Assembly (NCBI GenBank): GCA_017427485.1
Contig: JAFRSR010000063.1
Coordinates: 1-41,915 of the forward strand
Reading direction: 5' to 3'
DNA: 41,915 nt
Origin: Kiritimatiellia bacterium
GTDB taxonomy: Bacteria > Verrucomicrobiota > Kiritimatiellia > RFP12 > UBA1067
Positions 1-7,738 of this stretch are shown in pieces. The notes beneath the pieces were generated by a model, which made no database searches, was not told the origin of the DNA, and was given only the letters and a program-made list of their open reading frames with translations. The position numbers and the translations under genes are program-made. Positions within the stretch are counted from its first letter, which is position 1, and the number at the start of each line of letters is the position of its first letter.

Positions 1-1
1 G

Positions 2-241
2 CTGCAGAACCACGACTTCCGCGCAGTGCCCCTCTCGCGCTTCAACCTCTCGGCGTTCCTCTGGACGATCTTCCTCTTCACGCTCGAGCACGACCGTCCG
101 CTCGCCGCCGCCCTCGCCGGCGCGCTCTACGGGTTCGCCGCCATCCGCTTCAGACTCACCGGCGCCATCACCGCGCACGTCACCACGAACCTCCTCCTCG
201 CCCTCCACGTGATCTTCAGCCACTCGTGGGCTTTTTGGTGA
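2..241 (+). CDS. CPBP (CAAX-type) intramembrane protease, exosortase-associated type, 3' end only
   Basis: The frame is open at the left edge of the window, so only the last 79 residues are visible. It carries the FxxxH-type motif (FTLEH) followed by a hydrophobic, small-residue-rich helix, and later the HxxxN motif (HVTTN) followed by another membrane segment. These are the second and third conserved motifs of CPBP glutamic-type intramembrane proteases; the EExxxR motif would lie upstream of the window. The spacing and wording resemble the CPBP subfamily that accompanies exosortase/PEP-CTERM systems, but with this little sequence that is an inference. The gene runs towards the nadK operon and ends about 45 bp before its last gene, so the two converge on a GTCTC-repeat hairpin. 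Confidence 0.7.
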   Translation: MQNHDFRAVPLSRFNLSAFLWTIFLFTLEHDRPLAAALAGALYGFAAIRFRLTGAITAHVTTNLLLALHVIFSHSWAFW

Positions 242-247
242 GTGAGG

Positions 248-302
248 GGAGACCTGAGACCCGAGACATGAGGCAGGTCTCAGGTCTCAAGTCTCATGTC
301 TC
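248..302. repeat. GTCTC heptad repeat forming a long hairpin (copy 1)
   Basis: Left arm is three and a half 7-nt units of GAGACNN. After a GC turn the right arm is four units of NNGTCTC. The two arms are mutually complementary over most of their length. The same units recur at 7698-7738. The repeat sits between two convergent genes and supplies the last codons and stop of the minus-strand gene. It could act as a bidirectional terminator, although no U-tract follows. Confidence 0.75.
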
Positions 303-844
303 CCTCTCGCCACGCCGATCACCGCCGAAACGGACTTCGAGGGGACCATGAGAAGCGAATCGGTGAGCGACACGCCGATCTTGCGTGGCGTGTCGAGGAG
401 CGCGAGGATCTCGCGCTGCGCTTCGAGCGGAAAGTCGCCGTAGCCGGGGGAGTAACGCGTGACGAGCGTTTCGCCGGACGCAAGCTCGGCGCGGATTTCA
501 TTCTCCACGCCGTCCATGTACCGCTCGATCAGCGCCGCGCCCACGGCCTGCACGATGAGCGCGTCCGCGCCCGACGTCACCGACACGCGCCGCTGGAGGG
601 CGTCGAGTCCGGGACCGATCGTGCCGCACGCGAGGTACGCCTCCGCGCAGCCTTCGAGATGTCGGAGCAACGTGGTGCCGGGCGAGGGGATCTGCGCCAC
701 GGGCAGGCGCCGCCAGACGCGGGCGGGACGCAGCACGCGCACGGCTTCGCCGATCAACTCGCCGATGCGCGCGGCGAGCGCCCCGTCGGGAGCGTTTCCG
801 CCCATGCGCAGGTAGCGGGCGACTTCTTGGACCGTCACCGTCAC
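287..844 (-). CDS. Stand-alone vitamin B12-dependent methionine synthase activation domain protein
   Basis: A 185-residue protein. The C-terminal half carries the reactivation-domain signature RYSPGYGDFPLEAQ followed by IGVSLTDSLLMVPSKSVSA. In MetH this domain binds S-adenosylmethionine and lets flavodoxin-reduced cobalamin be remethylated. Here it is separate from any MetH catalytic module, as in organisms with split methionine synthases; the partner is not in the window. The start is GTG at 844, which overlaps the rnc stop by 4 bp (GTGA). The same frame stays open upstream to 1078 but there it only shadows rnc. The last four residues and the stop are encoded by the GTCTC repeat, so the original C-terminus may have been altered. 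Third gene of the nadK-rnc operon. Confidence 0.85.
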   Translation of the reverse strand: MTVTVQEVARYLRMGGNAPDGALAARIGELIGEAVRVLRPARVWRRLPVAQIPSPGTTLLRHLEGCAEAYLACGTIGPGLDALQRRVSVTSGADALIVQAVGAALIERYMDGVENEIRAELASGETLVTRYSPGYGDFPLEAQREILALLDTPRKIGVSLTDSLLMVPSKSVSAVIGVARGRHET

Positions 845-1518
845 GCCGGGTCGGAATGGTTGATTTTCTCCAGCAGGGCGGACGCCGCCGCGACCTCCGC
901 GGCTGACTTCGACCCGGCCGTGGCCATGGCTTCGCCGAGGCCGTTCACGCTTACGCGGACCGTGACGACGGGCGCGTGCGCCACGCCGCTCATCTGCGTG
1001 ACCTCGTAGACGGGACGCCGCGGCGGGTGCATCGCCTGCGTCTTCACCTGCAGGTAGCCCTTGGGATTCGCGTCCCACTCGTTGAACGTCGCGCGGAGCG
1101 GCAGGTCGAGCGCCGCGAACACGGTGCGGACCGCCTCGAGGCCGCCGTCGAGCCAGACCGCCCCCATCAGCGCCTCCAGTGAATCCGCCAGCACCTTCGC
1201 GTGCGGCGGAGGCGGTTGCGCGCCCTGATTAAACTTCAGGTAATCGCGCAGGGCAAGGCGCTCGGCGGCGTCCGCAAGCGCCGCGCCGGAGACGAGGTGC
1301 GTGCGGCGGACGGTTAGCAGGCCTTCGTCGTCGTCGGGAAAGGCGGCGAACACCGCGTCGGCGGAAAGAAGGCCGAATACGGCGTCACCAAGGAATTCCA
1401 GTCGCTGGTTGTCCCCGCCTTCGGGATGGTCCATGCGGCAGGCGGGCGTGGTGAGCGCACGGGAGAGAAGCGCGGCGTCGTGGAACGTATAGCCGATCTT
1501 GCGCTCGAGTTCCGTCAT
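841..1518 (-). CDS. rnc: Ribonuclease III
   Basis: 225 residues, the usual size. It cleaves double-stranded RNA in rRNA processing and mRNA decay. The signature NQRLEFLGDAV gives catalytic-region residues E41 and D45, and the second acidic pair is D112 and E115 in ADSLEALMGA. A double-stranded RNA-binding domain follows (about residues 150-220), ending in a typical alanine-rich helix. The ATG at 1518 overlaps the nadK stop by 4 bp, and the rnc stop overlaps the next start by 4 bp, so the three genes are translationally coupled. Assignment is from recognisable motifs and length. Confidence 0.96.
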   Translation of the reverse strand: MTELERKIGYTFHDAALLSRALTTPACRMDHPEGGDNQRLEFLGDAVFGLLSADAVFAAFPDDDEGLLTVRRTHLVSGAALADAAERLALRDYLKFNQGAQPPPPHAKVLADSLEALMGAVWLDGGLEAVRTVFAALDLPLRATFNEWDANPKGYLQVKTQAMHPPRRPVYEVTQMSGVAHAPVVTVRVSVNGLGEAMATAGSKSAAEVAAASALLEKINHSDPA

Positions 1519-2297
1519 TTGATCGCGCTTCCGTTCCAGCCGAGTTTGCGGGAGAGGACCTCGTAGGGGTCGTAGCCGCGCAGCTGGATGAGCGGCACGG
1601 AGACGTCCGCGCGGACGATTTCCACCGCGTCGTCCGCACCAAGCTGCTGCACGCGCGCGCCGTCCGCGAACACGGCCACCTCTTCGCCGCGCGCGCGGAG
1701 GCGGGCGCGGACGGTGAGGCGGGCGGTGTCGGGGATCACGAGGGGGCGCGAGGCGAGCGCGTGCGGGCAGATGGGGGTGACGGCGAAGGACTCGCTGTCC
1801 GGCAGCAGGATGGGACCGCCGGCGGCGAGCGAATAGGCGGTGGAGCCGGTGGGCGTGGCCACCACGAGACCGTCGGCGGAAAAACGCGTGGCCATGCGCC
1901 CGTCCACGGAAAGCTCAAGCTGGATGGCGTGTCCGGAGACGCCGCGCGACACCACCACGTCGTTCAGCGCGACGGCGTCGCCCACGCGCAGGGTCGTGCG
2001 GCGGGAGACCTCGTAGTCGCCCGACGCAAGGGCGAGCATGGCGTTGTCGAAGTGCGGCGCCTCGACGCCCGCGAGGTAGCCGAGGGAGCCGAGGTTGAGC
2101 CCGAGCAGCGGAACGCCGGGGAAGCGGTGGACGGCGGAGAGCATCGTGCCGTCCCCGCCGAGCACCACCACGGCTTCAGGCTGTTCGCCGGAACCGCACT
2201 CGGACAGCCCGAGAGACGCGGCCAGCGCCGCAAGGCGCTGGCGCACGGCATCGGCACCCGGTTTGTCCCGGTTCACGTGGAATACAATTTGTCGCAT
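1515..2297 (-). CDS. nadK: NAD kinase
   Basis: 260 residues; phosphorylates NAD to NADP. The glycine-rich catalytic motif GGDGT is at residues 47-51, followed by the LND segment and the TPTGSTAYSLAAGGP motif, which are all hallmarks of the family. I chose the ATG at 2297 because it starts exactly at the conserved N-terminal strand (MRQIVFHVN) and because an extended -10 box lies immediately upstream. The frame is open further upstream, but only as a shadow of the promoter and the peptidase gene. No Shine-Dalgarno sequence is visible; the predicted transcript begins at or within a base or two of the ATG. First gene of the nadK-rnc-MetH-activation operon. Confidence 0.95.
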   Translation of the reverse strand: MRQIVFHVNRDKPGADAVRQRLAALAASLGLSECGSGEQPEAVVVLGGDGTMLSAVHRFPGVPLLGLNLGSLGYLAGVEAPHFDNAMLALASGDYEVSRRTTLRVGDAVALNDVVVSRGVSGHAIQLELSVDGRMATRFSADGLVVATPTGSTAYSLAAGGPILLPDSESFAVTPICPHALASRPLVIPDTARLTVRARLRARGEEVAVFADGARVQQLGADDAVEIVRADVSVPLIQLRGYDPYEVLSRKLGWNGSAIK

Positions 2298-2304
2298 GGC
2301 GTAT

Positions 2305-2313
2305 AGTATAGCA
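2305..2313 (-). promoter_or_regulatory. Extended -10 promoter of nadK (TGCTATACT), predicted leaderless
   Basis: Reading the minus strand, TGC-TATACT ends 7 nt before the ATG at 2297, which places transcription start at about 2298. The downstream bases ATACGCC match the CGC-containing discriminator seen at other promoters in this window. No -35 element is obvious. Confidence 0.6.
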
Positions 2314-2345
2314 CATTCTGCACGCATGTGCCCGCCGCCTGGGAC

Positions 2346-2364
2346 AACGGACATCTTGTCCGTT
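2346..2364. repeat. 19-bp palindrome, 8-bp stems with TCT loop (AACGGACA type)
   Basis: AACGGACA-TCT-TGTCCGTT, preceded by CTGGGAC. It lies 4 bp downstream of the C10 peptidase stop codon. It shares the 8+3+8 design, and the linking sequence CTGGGACAACGG, with the palindromes at 7571, 10486 and 10514. It may protect or terminate the peptidase mRNA. Confidence 0.75.
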
Positions 2365-2368
2365 GCAC

Positions 2369-5300
2369 CTACTTCACCGTCACCGCCCAATTCACGGCAG
2401 GCTTCTTGCACGTCGCCGTGCCATAGCCGACGCCGCCCACGACCACGCCGCTCACCTTGACGGTGTACTTCTTCAGCTTCTTCGCTTTCCCCGCGCCCGT
2501 CAACGCGTATACCTTGAACGATCCCTTGAACGTACCCTTCTTCGGCGTGTAGGTGAGTTTCATGCCCGAGACGTTCGTCTTGCCCGCCGACGTATTCACC
2601 ACGAGCCCCTTGCCGGACGCCCCGTCGTAGATCTCCGGCTGCGCCGCGCCCTTCTTCGGCTTGGCCCACTTCACGCTGGCGGCCTTCGCAAACTTCCACT
2701 TGCCGCCCACCGCAACAACCGGCTCGCCGTCCGGTAAAAGATCCTCCAACATCCCCGCCGGTAGGGCGGTCGCCCCGCGACCGCCGCCCACGTCCACATA
2801 CACCTTCGTGCCGCCCTTGCTCCAGTTGCCGCCCACTGTCGCCGACTGCACGTGGTACTTGCCCATGGAACCCGCGAATTGCTTACCGCCGATGGTAATC
2901 GCCATCGTCCCCAAGCCCTTGACCTTGAGCGATACGTCCTTGGGTGCCGTGCCGTCGATTCCTGTAAGGTTGGACGCCGTGATCTTGTGCTTCTTGCCGT
3001 CGAGCGTTGTCACCGAGCCGGAAATCTTGCTGGTTTTCTTCTTGGCGTTCACCTTGCCGAGCTTCAGCTCCACGATGCCGACCACATCGCAGCCGTCGTA
3101 CACGGCGCCATGCAGCACCACGGCCTTGGGCTCCTCGTAGGGAGCGACGATATCCGTTGCCTCAATGCTTGCGTAACACGACGTCGTAGAGCCGGAACCG
3201 CCGCCGGAGCCACCGCCGGAACCGCCAGAACCGCCTCCGCCGGAACCGCCGCCGCCAGCGCCACCTCCACCGGAACCGCCACCGCCGGAGCCGCCGTTGT
3301 CCGTCCAAACTGGGTAAAGCGTCACTGCCGCATCCTCAGTGTAGGACGCACCAAGGTCGTACACCTTCACGCCACCGTCGGTTGTTGTCCAGCCCGTCTG
3401 TGTGTATCCCGTGCGCGTGAAGATCGCATCCATCAGCTTCAGCGCCACACCTCTTGTCTTCGTCGCCGTCTGCTGTAACCCCGTGCCATTCGCCCCCGGA
3501 CTGTAGGTGATGACGTAGGTTATCGCCGAGAGTTCCGTCCAGTGCGCATAAAATGTCGCGTCGCCCGACACGACCGTGTTGGTCGTCACCAAGTCGCCGC
3601 CGATGTCGGAGGTGTACCAACCGTCCAAGACATAACCTTCGCGGGTCGGGTTCGGCAAATCGCCTACCGCCGTTCCGCTCACAAGCGTCCGCACAGCATC
3701 CGGCAACTCTCCGCCCTTGGGATCGAACGTCACCACATTAACCCGCCATCCGGGGGGGTAGTCGGCGTCAAACTCGGCCAGCAGGTTGACGTATTGGGCG
3801 ATCACCGTCACCGGCAACGCCGCATCATACATCCGCCAATCCTCCATGTACTCGCCGCTGGCGTTCGTCAAGCGTGTATCGCCATTTCCCTGAATCACGC
3901 TAAACAATTGGAATCCGACGGCGGGAATCGTTGGCAAGGTGGCGCATCCCGCGTAAATGCCGTCGATAAACAGTTCTACGAACTTTCCCCTTGTCCGAAT
4001 TACGTAGGCATGGTATTGGCTTGAAGCACGAGGCACGCTTGCCGACAGCAAATCAGCATGTCGCGAATGCGGTCTCCAGTGCGACAGGGTGACGCGATCT
4101 TTTCCGCCAGACGCCAGGGCGAAACCGCTTTGGTCGTATTCAGAAGACCCAAACTGGAAAAGAACGGCATTGTCGGCATCGGACAACCTGGCCATGGTCA
4201 ATACCGTCCATTCCTCCGGCATGTTGAGTCCCGTTTTTGTCCATGGGCCGTCATCGCCATTGTGGTAGAGGGCAAAACCCAATGGCGATTCGACATAAGA
4301 AACGTTACCTCCGCCTATCTCCAGAGGGCCATTTGCCACATTCAGCATGGAATTGTCGAAAGTGAAGGCATTGCTCGGCTTGAACCCAAGGGAGTCCATC
4401 ACCCTCCATCCATCAATTAACTTCACAGCGGATGCGGTGTCAGAACGCAAGGACACATCGCGATAGACAGTCGTTCCGTTGCCGTCTGTCGCCGCCAAAG
4501 TGAGAATCATGCGGGAACGACGAACGACCCGAGCCGTGTTCATTCGAACCAAGAACTCCCCTGTCATTATCTTCTCCACCGACACGTCATTGTCATCCAT
4601 AAGCGACAGATGGCTTGGATATGCGCGTAAGCTTTCTACAGTCGCCGAACATGAGACACGCAAAGTGTCTTCGCCGATTTCAATCTCACGATACAGCCCC
4701 TCGTCGATTTCCAGGCCGTCGCGGCCTTTGACCGAATCAATTCGCGGAAGAGGGAGAACTGCAAATGTCTTACTCTCCCACCTTGCCTTTGGAAGAACGG
4801 GCATAGCGACATTGGATATCCTCGGCGAATAGAAGCGCATGATGTCTCCGTTGCCCGCATAGTTTGCTCCGTTATGTCCGAACACGAGCTTAATGCCGCC
4901 GGTCTTGCCCGCGAATCGCGAAAGCGGAATCTCGACGAACTGCCGCTCCGTCTGCTGATTTTGGTTTGTGATACACCAAAAATCGGTTTCAGCCCCAGCG
5001 TCATCGACAAACGCAGCCGTGAGGGTGTCGTATTCGGTGTCGAGCGCATAACAGCCGGTCTCGTACCAGGAAAAGGAAAGCGTTGACTGTTCGGTAAGCT
5101 TACCTGGCAACGCGACATCAAATCCGCCTGACCATGCATTGTGCGCCTTTATCGTTGTCTCGCCGTCGGGAATTCCACGGAGACTCCAAGTATCGTTGGC
5201 GACCTTGCTTGTGTAAACCGCGTCATCCGTTGTATATTCAGTAATTGTCGCGGGAACGGGGAGGTTTGCCATTCCGGCGATCCGCGTGAATTCGCATTCT

Positions 5301-7183
5301 GACTTGATTCCTCCGCCGTCAGCGAAAATCGGCGTGACGGAAACACCGGCCAGAACGCCGCCGCCGAATCCGGAGACCGTATACGCGCGCAGTTCCGGCG
5401 CGACCGTCTGACGAAATACGACTGAAGGCTGGATGACATTTGAGAACATGAAGTCGTCGAAAAGCACTCTTCCGCCAGACCACCCCACCTTAATTCTGAA
5501 GCGGGCGATTTTTCCCGCGTGTTCGCCGAGGAACACCTCTTGCGAGATCCACGATCCGCTCCAGTAATTCCGACAAAGGATCGGCTTTGAAACCGTCTGC
5601 CACGCACCGCCGTCGAAGGAGGCGAGAATCTCCACGTCGCGATCGCCGACATCCGCGCTGGACACTCTGTAGGAAAGGACGCTTCCGCCGGTTAGGATCC
5701 GTTCGCCCGGAAGGTCGTAGGTCCCGCTCATCCACGAACCGAACCAGAGGAAGTCCGTTTCGTTTCGGACCTCCTCAACACTGTTTGTGATGTAGATACA
5801 TGCCGGATCGGAAGCGACACCTACGGAATCCGTAAAGTTGCACGTCTCGCTTCCGACCTGACCGCCGAACATTACAGCCTCCACTTCAAAACCTGTCACA
5901 CTCCCGTCGTAGCACGGCGGCAAATGCCACTTCACATCAACATCACTGCCACACACCTTCGGCAACGGCTCCAACTGCACCATCTTCTTTGGACGGAAAC
6001 CCGGAAAGGCATTATCGACAGGTGACGAGGAAGTCTCGTCACAGATTTTATACCATCCATCGGACGATCCGCTCCATCCGTAATTGATGTAGAGCCAGTC
6101 CGACTCTCCGTCACTTGCATATCCGTGCGCAATCACAGAATGTCCCGGAACTCCTACGTGGACAGGGACGCCAAATTCCATATCCGATTTTATCTTGGCG
6201 ACCCCGTAATCATAGTCCTTTTTTAGATCAATATATTCCCATGCCTCGTACCAGTCAGCCGTTGAATCATCGGTATTGCCAAAATTCGCCCCAGACCCAT
6301 TCTTGCCAAAGTTCATCTTTGTGATGACATCCACCCATGAAACGAAACGGGCGACAGGGAACCTCTCGCTTTCGGCGATTTTCCCTCTTGCGTCACCCCA
6401 CCACCAGGAATAGACGTCAAGCATGGAATCCCAGTCAAAGGGGAGATGCCCGTCGAATCTGACAGGAAACTCACTTTCGGCATACCTTCCATCTTCTTCA
6501 ATTTCTCCGTCAGCATCAAGCGTATGCACCCATGTGTCGCTCCTCCCTGTTCGCCAGGGCCACCGACAATATGCGATCTGTTGCGCGGTGGCTGTAGCGA
6601 CGCACCCGCACGCGGAACGTGCACGGTAAAGCATGTCATCTGCATCTGGATCAATGACAGGGCAAAAGTCGTTCCAAGGTTGCCACTGATTCCAAAGTGT
6701 CGTCATAAAAGGCGCTATCAAGATGGTCGAGGAATCTTCCTCGGGACTACTACTAGCCAGAAGCCGCCATGCTTTTGGCTTTGAGCCGTTGCGCCCTCCG
6801 ATGAGTTCCATCCATTTCGCCGTGCGCACACCACCGGCTTCCTCGTGCTTCCGCACGTTGGAATCAGAATGTTCCAGCATGGCATGGAACGGAGAGCCTT
6901 CCTCTGGATCGGCGAAGTCGTTACGCGAGAACGAAATCACGGGATCGACGATGTCAGAACCCGACATGATGATGTATCCACTTGGCGACAGACGCACGAC
7001 CCGTAATGAACCACGATGTTCAAGTTTGTCAAACGACAAGCCCTTCATCGTCATCTGTGCCACGCGGTCTGATGACAGCCAGGACGTCGCAGCCTGTTCG
7101 ATAGCCTTGTCCGAAACCAATTCCGCGAACGCACAAGACGCCATCGCCATCGCGATAGACGTTACAATCAGCCTTGTACCCAT
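2369..7183 (-). CDS. Very large secreted C10-family (streptopain-like) cysteine peptidase with LamG-like, InlB-type and C-terminal surface domains
   Basis: 1604 residues. I start at ATG 7183, which has AGGGAA 6 nt upstream and opens on a clear signal peptide (MGTRLIVTSIAMAMASCAFA); the frame also extends upstream to 7255. The C10 peptidase domain has the catalytic cysteine in CGCVATATAQQ (Cys194) and the histidine in VPGHSVIAHGY (His348). Next come beta-rich regions, including a concanavalin/LamG-like stretch around residues 1000-1130, then two InlB B/Flg_new-type repeats ending GWY...AHW and GWT...PVW. A Gly/Ser-only linker of about 35 residues (3190-3300) precedes a Lys-rich C-terminal domain with the GTFKGSFKVYAL and GVGYG motifs. 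Fragments of that domain recur at 7280 and 7655. Probably a secreted or surface-bound protease; the C-terminal domain may be a sorting or anchoring module. Base composition is lower in GC than the flanking operons. Confidence 0.85.
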   Translation of the reverse strand: MGTRLIVTSIAMAMASCAFAELVSDKAIEQAATSWLSSDRVAQMTMKGLSFDKLEHRGSLRVVRLSPSGYIIMSGSDIVDPVISFSRNDFADPEEGSPFHAMLEHSDSNVRKHEEAGGVRTAKWMELIGGRNGSKPKAWRLLASSSPEEDSSTILIAPFMTTLWNQWQPWNDFCPVIDPDADDMLYRARSACGCVATATAQQIAYCRWPWRTGRSDTWVHTLDADGEIEEDGRYAESEFPVRFDGHLPFDWDSMLDVYSWWWGDARGKIAESERFPVARFVSWVDVITKMNFGKNGSGANFGNTDDSTADWYEAWEYIDLKKDYDYGVAKIKSDMEFGVPVHVGVPGHSVIAHGYASDGESDWLYINYGWSGSSDGWYKICDETSSSPVDNAFPGFRPKKMVQLEPLPKVCGSDVDVKWHLPPCYDGSVTGFEVEAVMFGGQVGSETCNFTDSVGVASDPACIYITNSVEEVRNETDFLWFGSWMSGTYDLPGERILTGGSVLSYRVSSADVGDRDVEILASFDGGAWQTVSKPILCRNYWSGSWISQEVFLGEHAGKIARFRIKVGWSGGRVLFDDFMFSNVIQPSVVFRQTVAPELRAYTVSGFGGGVLAGVSVTPIFADGGGIKSECEFTRIAGMANLPVPATITEYTTDDAVYTSKVANDTWSLRGIPDGETTIKAHNAWSGGFDVALPGKLTEQSTLSFSWYETGCYALDTEYDTLTAAFVDDAGAETDFWCITNQNQQTERQFVEIPLSRFAGKTGGIKLVFGHNGANYAGNGDIMRFYSPRISNVAMPVLPKARWESKTFAVLPLPRIDSVKGRDGLEIDEGLYREIEIGEDTLRVSCSATVESLRAYPSHLSLMDDNDVSVEKIMTGEFLVRMNTARVVRRSRMILTLAATDGNGTTVYRDVSLRSDTASAVKLIDGWRVMDSLGFKPSNAFTFDNSMLNVANGPLEIGGGNVSYVESPLGFALYHNGDDGPWTKTGLNMPEEWTVLTMARLSDADNAVLFQFGSSEYDQSGFALASGGKDRVTLSHWRPHSRHADLLSASVPRASSQYHAYVIRTRGKFVELFIDGIYAGCATLPTIPAVGFQLFSVIQGNGDTRLTNASGEYMEDWRMYDAALPVTVIAQYVNLLAEFDADYPPGWRVNVVTFDPKGGELPDAVRTLVSGTAVGDLPNPTREGYVLDGWYTSDIGGDLVTTNTVVSGDATFYAHWTELSAITYVITYSPGANGTGLQQTATKTRGVALKLMDAIFTRTGYTQTGWTTTDGGVKVYDLGASYTEDAAVTLYPVWTDNGGSGGGGSGGGGAGGGGSGGGGSGGSGGGSGGGSGSTTSCYASIEATDIVAPYEEPKAVVLHGAVYDGCDVVGIVELKLGKVNAKKKTSKISGSVTTLDGKKHKITASNLTGIDGTAPKDVSLKVKGLGTMAITIGGKQFAGSMGKYHVQSATVGGNWSKGGTKVYVDVGGGRGATALPAGMLEDLLPDGEPVVAVGGKWKFAKAASVKWAKPKKGAAQPEIYDGASGKGLVVNTSAGKTNVSGMKLTYTPKKGTFKGSFKVYALTGAGKAKKLKKYTVKVSGVVVGGVGYGTATCKKPAVNWAVTVK
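2760..2786. repeat. GGTAGGGCG-type repeat inside the peptidase C-terminal domain
   Basis: The sequence GGTAGGGCGGTCGCCCCGCG continues into ACCGCCG. It encodes a Gly/Arg-rich bulge (GGGRGATALPAG) that interrupts the C-terminal domain. Similar sequences occur at 7858-7879 and three times at 38964-39069. Confidence 0.5.
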
Positions 7184-7279
7184 TTTCGTTCCCTGTTTGT
7201 TGTTGAGGCAATTCACCGCGGCTAGAATGGATTTTATGATGGTTGCGCGATTCATGTGTCGTTTTCCCTTCTACACATC

Positions 7280-7484
7280 CTATTCAATCCTCACCGGCGC
7301 GCTGCCGCCCTTCATCGTGGCCGCGCCGTAGCCGACGCCGTGTTGTCCGTCACGCCGTCCGCCTTCGCACCGTACGCCGTCACGTCGAACATGCGCGCGC
7401 CCACGCCAGCCGCCAACAGGGCCGCCGCCTGCAGGATTCCCCTGCCCGTTCCTTTGGAAACCGCCCGAAAATTCTTGCCATCAT
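7280..7484 (-). pseudogene. Remnant of a pectate-lyase/GH28-like secreted protein fused to a surface-domain tail
   Basis: A promoter and an ATG ATG start (7484) lead into an N-terminus that must change frame once, near the AAAGG run, to continue as GILQAAALLAAGVGARM, then FDVTAYGAKADGVTDNT. That last phrase is the standard opening of pectate-lyase superfamily (GH28-like) right-handed beta-helix proteins. The sequence then jumps, in another frame, to VGYGAATMKGGSAPVRIE and a TAG stop at 7282-7280. This tail resembles the last residues of the C10 peptidase C-terminal domain (GVGYGTATCKKPAVNWAVTVK region). So the beta-helix body and most of the C-terminal domain are missing. I read it as an internal deletion plus a frameshift. 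Confidence 0.65.
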
Positions 7485-7518
7485 CGCACCTTGTTTCTTT
7501 CTGTTGTGATGTGCAAAT

Positions 7519-7527
7519 AGTATAGCA
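7519..7527 (-). promoter_or_regulatory. Extended -10 promoter (TGCTATACT) of the decayed gene
   Basis: Identical 9-mer to the nadK promoter. Predicted transcription start is about 7512, giving a short leader with AAGG before the ATG pair at 7484. The promoter looks intact although the gene it serves does not. Confidence 0.5.
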
Positions 7528-7570
7528 TTTTTTCGGATTGTTGCCAATGCCGCACGACAAAAACATGGAG

Positions 7571-7589
7571 AGCCGCCATCTTGGCGGCT
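7571..7589. repeat. 19-bp palindrome, AGCCGCCA type (copy A)
   Basis: AGCCGCCA-TCT-TGGCGGCT: perfect 8-bp stems and a TCT loop, followed by CACTGGGACAACGGACG and a degenerate second palindrome. Same family as 10376-10390 and 10514-10532. Confidence 0.8.
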
Positions 7590-7654
7590 CACTGGGACAA
7601 CGGACGGACGTCTCGCCCTTTGCTAGTGCGGACGCGAGGCGCGCCCGAAACGCT

Positions 7655-7698
7655 TACCTTCGCCCTCCAGCGCGTAAACCTTGAACGATCCACTGGTA
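7655..7698 (-). pseudogene. Fragment of the peptidase-type C-terminal surface domain
   Basis: Minus-strand translation gives SGSFKVYALEGEGK, matching KGSFKVYALTGAGK of the C10 peptidase C-terminal domain. It has no start and runs to a stop within about 25 codons. It is bordered on one side by the GTCTC heptads and on the other by the palindrome at 7571. I take it as a recombination relic. Confidence 0.55.
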
Positions 7699-7738
7699 GT
7701 CTCAATGTCTCATGTCTCGGGTCTCAGGTCTCAGGTCC
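7698..7738. repeat. GTCTC heptad repeat (copy 2)
   Basis: Six consecutive 7-nt units of the form NNGTCTC, on the strand shown, with the linkers AT, AT, GG, AG and AG. It has no left complementary arm, unlike copy 1 at 248-302. It overlaps the last codons of the frame that runs out of the GNAT gene. Confidence 0.75.

Larger units (their letters stand above)
7184..7723. other. Gene-poor stretch holding a decayed gene and repeats
   Basis: Between the C10 peptidase start and the end of the GNAT reading frame there is no intact gene. The stretch holds the pectate-lyase-like remnant (7280-7484) with its own promoter (7519-7527), a 19-bp palindrome (7571-7589), a fragment of the peptidase-type C-terminal domain (7655-7698), and the start of the second GTCTC heptad array. 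Confidence 0.7.
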
